DNA of 6,300 bases from NCBI GenBank assembly GCA_964487295.1, contig CAZAQL010000135.1:1-6300 (forward strand), given 5' to 3'. Below the pieces are notes generated by a model. It made no database searches. It saw only the letters and a list, made by a program, of their open reading frames with translations, and had not been told where the DNA came from. A program made the position numbers and the translations under genes. Below are positions 4,765 to 6,300 of this stretch, one piece after another. How positions within the stretch are numbered: position 1 is the first letter of the stretch; each line of letters starts with the position of its first letter. This stretch comes from JAPEKQ01 sp964487295. GTDB taxonomy: Bacteria; Joyebacterota; Joyebacteria; Joyebacterales; Joyebacteraceae.

Positions 4765-6300
4765 GTGATCCCGACGCCCTGGCCGGAGGCCGGGCAGTGG
4801 CCCAACAACAACGTCATCGGCACTGACCCCCAGCTCTCCGATCCGGACAAGCTGGACTTCACCCTGAAGGCGGGCTCGCCGGCCGTCGGCTACGGATGCC
4901 AGACCTTCGCCTCGACTCCGGTATGCCGGCCGTCTGCGTCCGCCGCGGCGTCTCGAAGCGCGAATCGTGTAAGCGCCGCGTGGTCGACCGATGGCGCGGC
5001 ATTTGAAATGGAGGACCGGCAGGCAGGCGCCCGACACGGACGGTCGCTGCTCGAGGTCTCGGGCGACATCACGACCGACACGGTCTGGGACGCCGACACG
5101 GTCCGGGTGACCGGCGATGTCACCGTGCTCCATCCCGCCACCCTCACCGTCGTCCCCGGCGCCCGCGTCGTCTTCACCGACCACGACGCGCTCACGATCC
5201 ACGGACGTCTCCTCGCCGTCGGCGCGGCGGAGGATCCGATCGTCTTCACGACGGACGAGCCCGGGGCATTCGCGCCCGACTCGACCACGGCGGGCTCCTG
5301 GGGCGGCATCAGATTCCCCTGGACGAAGGCCGACCTCGGCGAGTCCCGCCTCGAGTGGTGCGTCATCGAGTACGCGAAGGGCGTCACTGGAGATGCGCCG
5401 GGCGGCGCTCTCACGGTCGAGGGATGCTCGGGTGTCCTTGTCAGGAACAGCGTGCTCAGCTCGAACGTCGCCTCGTACGGAGGCGCAGTAGCCTGCACGC
5501 ATCAGGCGGCCCCGACGTTCGTCAACTGCCTCTTCGAGGGGAACACGACCCTCTGGCACGGCTCCGCGGTCTACAGCGAGTACGGCTACCCGAGAATGTC
5601 GTCGTGCACCTTCGCCGGCAACACGGTGGATAACGGGAACGAGTACGAGCGGACGGGCGTGGTCCACAGCCACATCGGCAAGCCTGTGATGGTCGGCTGT
5701 ATCGTCTGGGACAACCCCTCGCTCTACTACCTCCCGGGCGAGCTCACGGAGTGCAAGGGCTTCTACACGACGTACTCGTGCGTCGAGGAGGGGCTCGACG
5801 GGGTCGGCAACATCGACATCGACCCGCTCTACGAGGGCCTCGATGCAGGCGAGTTCTCCGTCGTGCCCTGGTCGCCGTGCGTGAACGCGGGCCCGGTCGA
5901 CACGATCGGTCTGAGGCTCCCGTCCACGGATCTCTCCGGCGCCCCGCGCGTGTGCGAGGGCAGGATCGACATGGGGTGCTACGAGCCGGCGCCGGTGACC
6001 GGCGTCGAGGACGCCCCGCAGGCAGTCGCGCTCACGCCCCCATTCCCCAACCCGACGCGTGGAGACTGCGGACTCGCCTTCTCGCTTCCAGCGGAGGCCG
6101 ACGCATCCCTCCGACTGTACGACGTCGGCGGGCGGCTCGTCCGGACACTCAGAGAAGGACGGCTCGAAGCCGGACGCCACGCCGCGAGGTGGGACGGGAA
6201 GAACGACGACGGCGACCGCGTGGCGGCAGGCGTGTACCTCGCCCGGCTCTCGGTCGCGGGCACTCCCGGCGCGACGCGCAAGATCGTCCTCGTCCGTTAG
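4765..6300 (+). pseudogene. Beta-helix protein, C-terminal part: second helix domain plus FlgD-like sorting tail
   Basis: This frame continues the upstream gene for 511 codons to TAG at 6298-6300. Codons 1-48 finish the first helix domain with GTDPQLSDPDKLDFTL and AGSPAVGYG (choice-of-anchor-Q style). Codons about 49-95 form an Ala/Ser-rich linker. A second domain opens with SGDITTDTVWDADTV (99-113) and GDVTVLHPATLTVVPGARVVF (117-137), then gives helix rungs such as GCSGVLVRNSVLSSN (220-234) and FVNCLFEGN (252-260), and closes with IDIDPLYEG, SPCVNAGP and GRIDMGCYEP (399-408). The tail from about 425 (PPFPNP, LYDVGGRLVRTL, WDGKNDDGDRVAAGVYLARL, RKIVLVR) is a FlgD-Ig/type IX-secretion-like C-terminal domain, suggesting export and cell-surface attachment. 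The first codon (GTG) has no ribosome binding site and no signal peptide follows; the next in-frame ATG (5008) would skip the domain end. It is therefore read as the rear of a gene interrupted by TGA rather than an independent gene. Confidence 0.7.
4778..4794 (+). other. GC-rich hairpin just downstream of the in-frame TGA
   Basis: CCTGGCC (4778-4784) pairs with GGCCGGG (4788-4794) in seven base pairs including one G-T wobble, closing a GGA loop. The loop begins 20 bases after the TGA. It is not a terminator, since no T run follows. It may be a chance product of codons for PWPEAG at high GC, or an RNA element affecting decoding of the TGA. Confidence 0.4.

Noticed and set aside
4261..6180. A 639-codon open frame on the minus strand opposite the beta-helix gene
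   Set aside because: Its translation is a low-complexity run of Arg, Val, Asp, Glu and Ala without domain motifs, typical of the antisense shadow of a high-GC gene. The plus strand has clear signal peptide, helix and sorting-tail motifs.
4765..6300. The downstream frame as an independent gene starting at GTG 4765 or ATG 5008
   Set aside because: No Shine-Dalgarno precedes GTG 4765, and starting at 5008 would leave a secreted-type protein without a signal peptide and orphan the end of the first helix domain.

Overview
The window is about two-thirds G+C and densely coding. It holds five clear genes on the minus strand (46-3869), a candidate small ORF just upstream of them, and one long secreted-protein reading frame on the plus strand (4048-6300) that is interrupted by an in-frame TGA. 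No RNA gene, insertion sequence, CRISPR array or rho-independent terminator was seen, and no gene-free stretch exceeds 300 bases. The likely source is a high-GC member of the FCB-type candidate phyla (Eisenbacteria, Krumholzibacteria or Latescibacteria-like). The main clue is the plus-strand protein: right-handed beta-helix repeats, a choice-of-anchor-Q-type closing motif and a C-terminal FlgD-Ig/type IX-secretion-like tail, a layout common in those groups. The assignment is an inference and rests on this one protein.

Minus strand, in transcription order from right to left: a candidate 29-residue ORF (3955-3866), a cation diffusion facilitator (3869-2985), a nitroreductase-family flavoprotein (2937-1999), a 2'-5' RNA ligase/2H phosphoesterase (1955-1356), a DUF72 protein (1363-500) and a small VOC/glyoxalase-fold protein (423-46). 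Gaps are 47, 43, -8 and 76 bases, and the small ORF overlaps the transporter start by 4 bases. They look like one operon, with a candidate promoter at 3976-4004. The products do not form an obvious pathway. They resemble a set of housekeeping or stress-related enzymes with a divalent-metal exporter in front.

Plus strand: a divergent gene starts at 4048 (or 4057) behind a candidate extended -10 box. It encodes a signal peptide and a first beta-helix domain. A TGA at 4762-4764 stops it, yet the same frame continues without another stop to TAG at 6298-6300. The downstream part completes the first helix domain, passes through an Ala/Ser-rich linker, then encodes a second beta-helix domain and the FlgD-like tail. 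The simplest reading is one 750-codon gene broken by a point nonsense mutation or a sequence error. A hairpin just after the TGA makes programmed recoding a possibility worth testing but not the favoured one.
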